Below are positions 6,584-7,369 of a DNA stretch of 7,369 nt, piece by piece (within the stretch, counting starts at the first letter, position 1; every line of letters starts with the position of its first letter). Below the pieces are notes generated by a model. It searched no databases and was not told the origin of the DNA. It worked only from the letters and a program-made list of their open reading frames with translations. The stretch comes from Polaromonas sp. Its GTDB lineage: Bacteria > Pseudomonadota > Gammaproteobacteria > Burkholderiales > Burkholderiaceae_C. The position numbers were made by a program, and so were the translations under genes. The stretch lies in contig JACMQR010000096.1 in assembly GCA_014376885.1 (NCBI GenBank), positions 1-7,369 of the forward strand, in the 5' to 3' direction.

Positions 6584-7369
6584 ATGACCCATCCCTTTGA
6601 CAACGCCATTGCGCTGACGGCCGATCAAGCCGGACATTTCAACGGCTGCACCAGCCCGGCCTACGAAAACATGGTCGGCCCCTATGGCGGCATCACCGCT
6701 GCCGTGCTGGTGCAGGCCGTGACCGGGCATGCCGGCTGCCTGGGCGAAATGGCCGCCCTGACGGTCAACTACGCCAGCGGCGTGGCGCCGGGCGCGTTTC
6801 GCGTGCGGGCCACGCCGGCGCGCACCAACCGCTCCACCCAGCACTGGGTCATCAGCCTGGAGCAGGTCAATGGCGCGGGCGTTGAGGAAACCGTCGTCAC
6901 CGCCACCGCGCTGACAGCGCTGCGCCGCGACACCTGGCAGGCCAGCGACCTGCTGATGCCGACGGTGCCTGGGCCGGGCGACCTGGCGCGCACGCGCGTC
7001 AATGCGCCGATGGAGTGGCTCAAGCGCTATGACATGCGCTTTGTGCGCGGCGAGATTCCGCCCGAAATGGACGGCTCGGCCAGCGACAGCCTGAGCCAGC
7101 TGTGGGCGCAGGACGACCCGCCGCGCCCGCTCGACGCGCCCGGCCTGGCGGCACTGTGCGATGTGTTTTTTCCCCGGATCTACCTGCGCCGCGCCCTGCG
7201 CGTGCCGGCCGGCACGGTGTCGATGACCATTTACTTTCATGCCAGCGCGGCGCAAATGGCTGAAAATGGCCCAGGCCAGGTGTTCGCGCAGGCCCAGGCG
7301 CAGGCCTACCGGCACGGGTTTTTCGACCAGACCGCGCAGCTCTGGTCTGAAAGCGGCATTTTGCTGGCC
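6584..7369 (+). CDS. TesB-like acyl-CoA thioesterase, double hotdog fold (3' end outside window)
   Basis: The frame is open for 262 codons from the ATG at 6584 to the window edge with no stop. The product resembles short TesB/4HBT_3 acyl-CoA thioesterases, which hydrolyse acyl-CoA to free acid and CoA. The first hotdog has GPYGG at 32-36, LTVNY at 59-63 and NRSTQHW at 82-88. The second has VSMTIYFHAS at 212-221 and GFFDQTAQLWSESGILLA at 245-262. Family proteins usually end shortly after this last motif, so probably only 10-20 residues are missing. That tail would include the region matching the catalytic Gln of E. coli TesB. No clear Shine-Dalgarno precedes the ATG, and a small hairpin lies 38 nt upstream. 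As the last seen gene of the operon it may free CoA from stalled or excess acyl-CoAs. Substrate is unknown. Confidence 0.8.
   Translation, partial: MTHPFDNAIALTADQAGHFNGCTSPAYENMVGPYGGITAAVLVQAVTGHAGCLGEMAALTVNYASGVAPGAFRVRATPARTNRSTQHWVISLEQVNGAGVEETVVTATALTALRRDTWQASDLLMPTVPGPGDLARTRVNAPMEWLKRYDMRFVRGEIPPEMDGSASDSLSQLWAQDDPPRPLDAPGLAALCDVFFPRIYLRRALRVPAGTVSMTIYFHASAAQMAENGPGQVFAQAQAQAYRHGFFDQTAQLWSESGILLA

Noticed and set aside
7273..7310. CAGGC-type short tandem repeats near the thioesterase end
   Set aside because: They encode an alternating Ala-Gln run (AQAQAQA) in a beta strand of the hotdog fold. This is simple codon repetition in a coding region, not an array or CRISPR.
6560..7315. 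251-codon minus-strand open frame at the right end
   Set aside because: It is the antisense of the TesB-like thioesterase, whose hotdog motifs are clear on the plus strand.

Overview
The window is a compact, all-plus-strand fatty-acid beta-oxidation operon from a GC-rich bacterium. GC content by eye is about 60-65 %, with a strong G/C third-position bias. The protein styles, codon use and a familiar CCCTC/GAGGG palindromic repeat suggest a betaproteobacterium of the Burkholderiales, probably Comamonadaceae-like (Polaromonas, Rhodoferax or Variovorax type). That placement is inference; no rRNA or other marker gene is present.

Layout. Bases 1-72 are the last 23 codons of an unidentified upstream gene. 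Bases 73-183 are a comparatively AT-rich control region. It holds an imperfect inverted repeat just after the upstream stop and a perfect 6-2-6 palindrome (AGAACG-AC-CGTTCT, 145-158) that looks like a TetR-family operator. Five genes follow in the same direction. They are a TetR-family repressor (184-891), a roughly 600-residue FAD acyl-CoA dehydrogenase (929-2725), a FadN-type 3-hydroxyacyl-CoA dehydrogenase/enoyl-CoA hydratase fusion (2799-5213), a degradative thiolase (5328-6527) and a TesB-like acyl-CoA thioesterase that runs off the right edge (6584-7369).

How the genes work together. The dehydrogenase makes trans-2-enoyl-CoA. The bifunctional protein hydrates it and oxidises the product to 3-ketoacyl-CoA. 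The thiolase releases acetyl-CoA. The thioesterase can unload CoA from stalled or surplus acyl-CoAs. All catalytic residues I could place by motif are present in the three core enzymes, so this reads as a complete, functional beta-oxidation spiral. It still needs an acyl-CoA ligase and ETF from elsewhere. The repressor is the first gene, so it probably controls itself and the enzymes through the single operator, with an acyl-CoA as the likely inducer (inference).

The gaps between the enzyme genes are 37, 73, 114 and 56 nt. Three of them carry GC-rich stem-loops that may tune relative expression. I see no tRNA, rRNA, CRISPR array, insertion sequence or phage gene, and no gene-free stretch over 300 nt. 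I found no clearly undescribed system. The points worth a second look are the operator, the intergenic hairpins and REP-like repeat, the start-site choices and the substrate range of the dehydrogenase.
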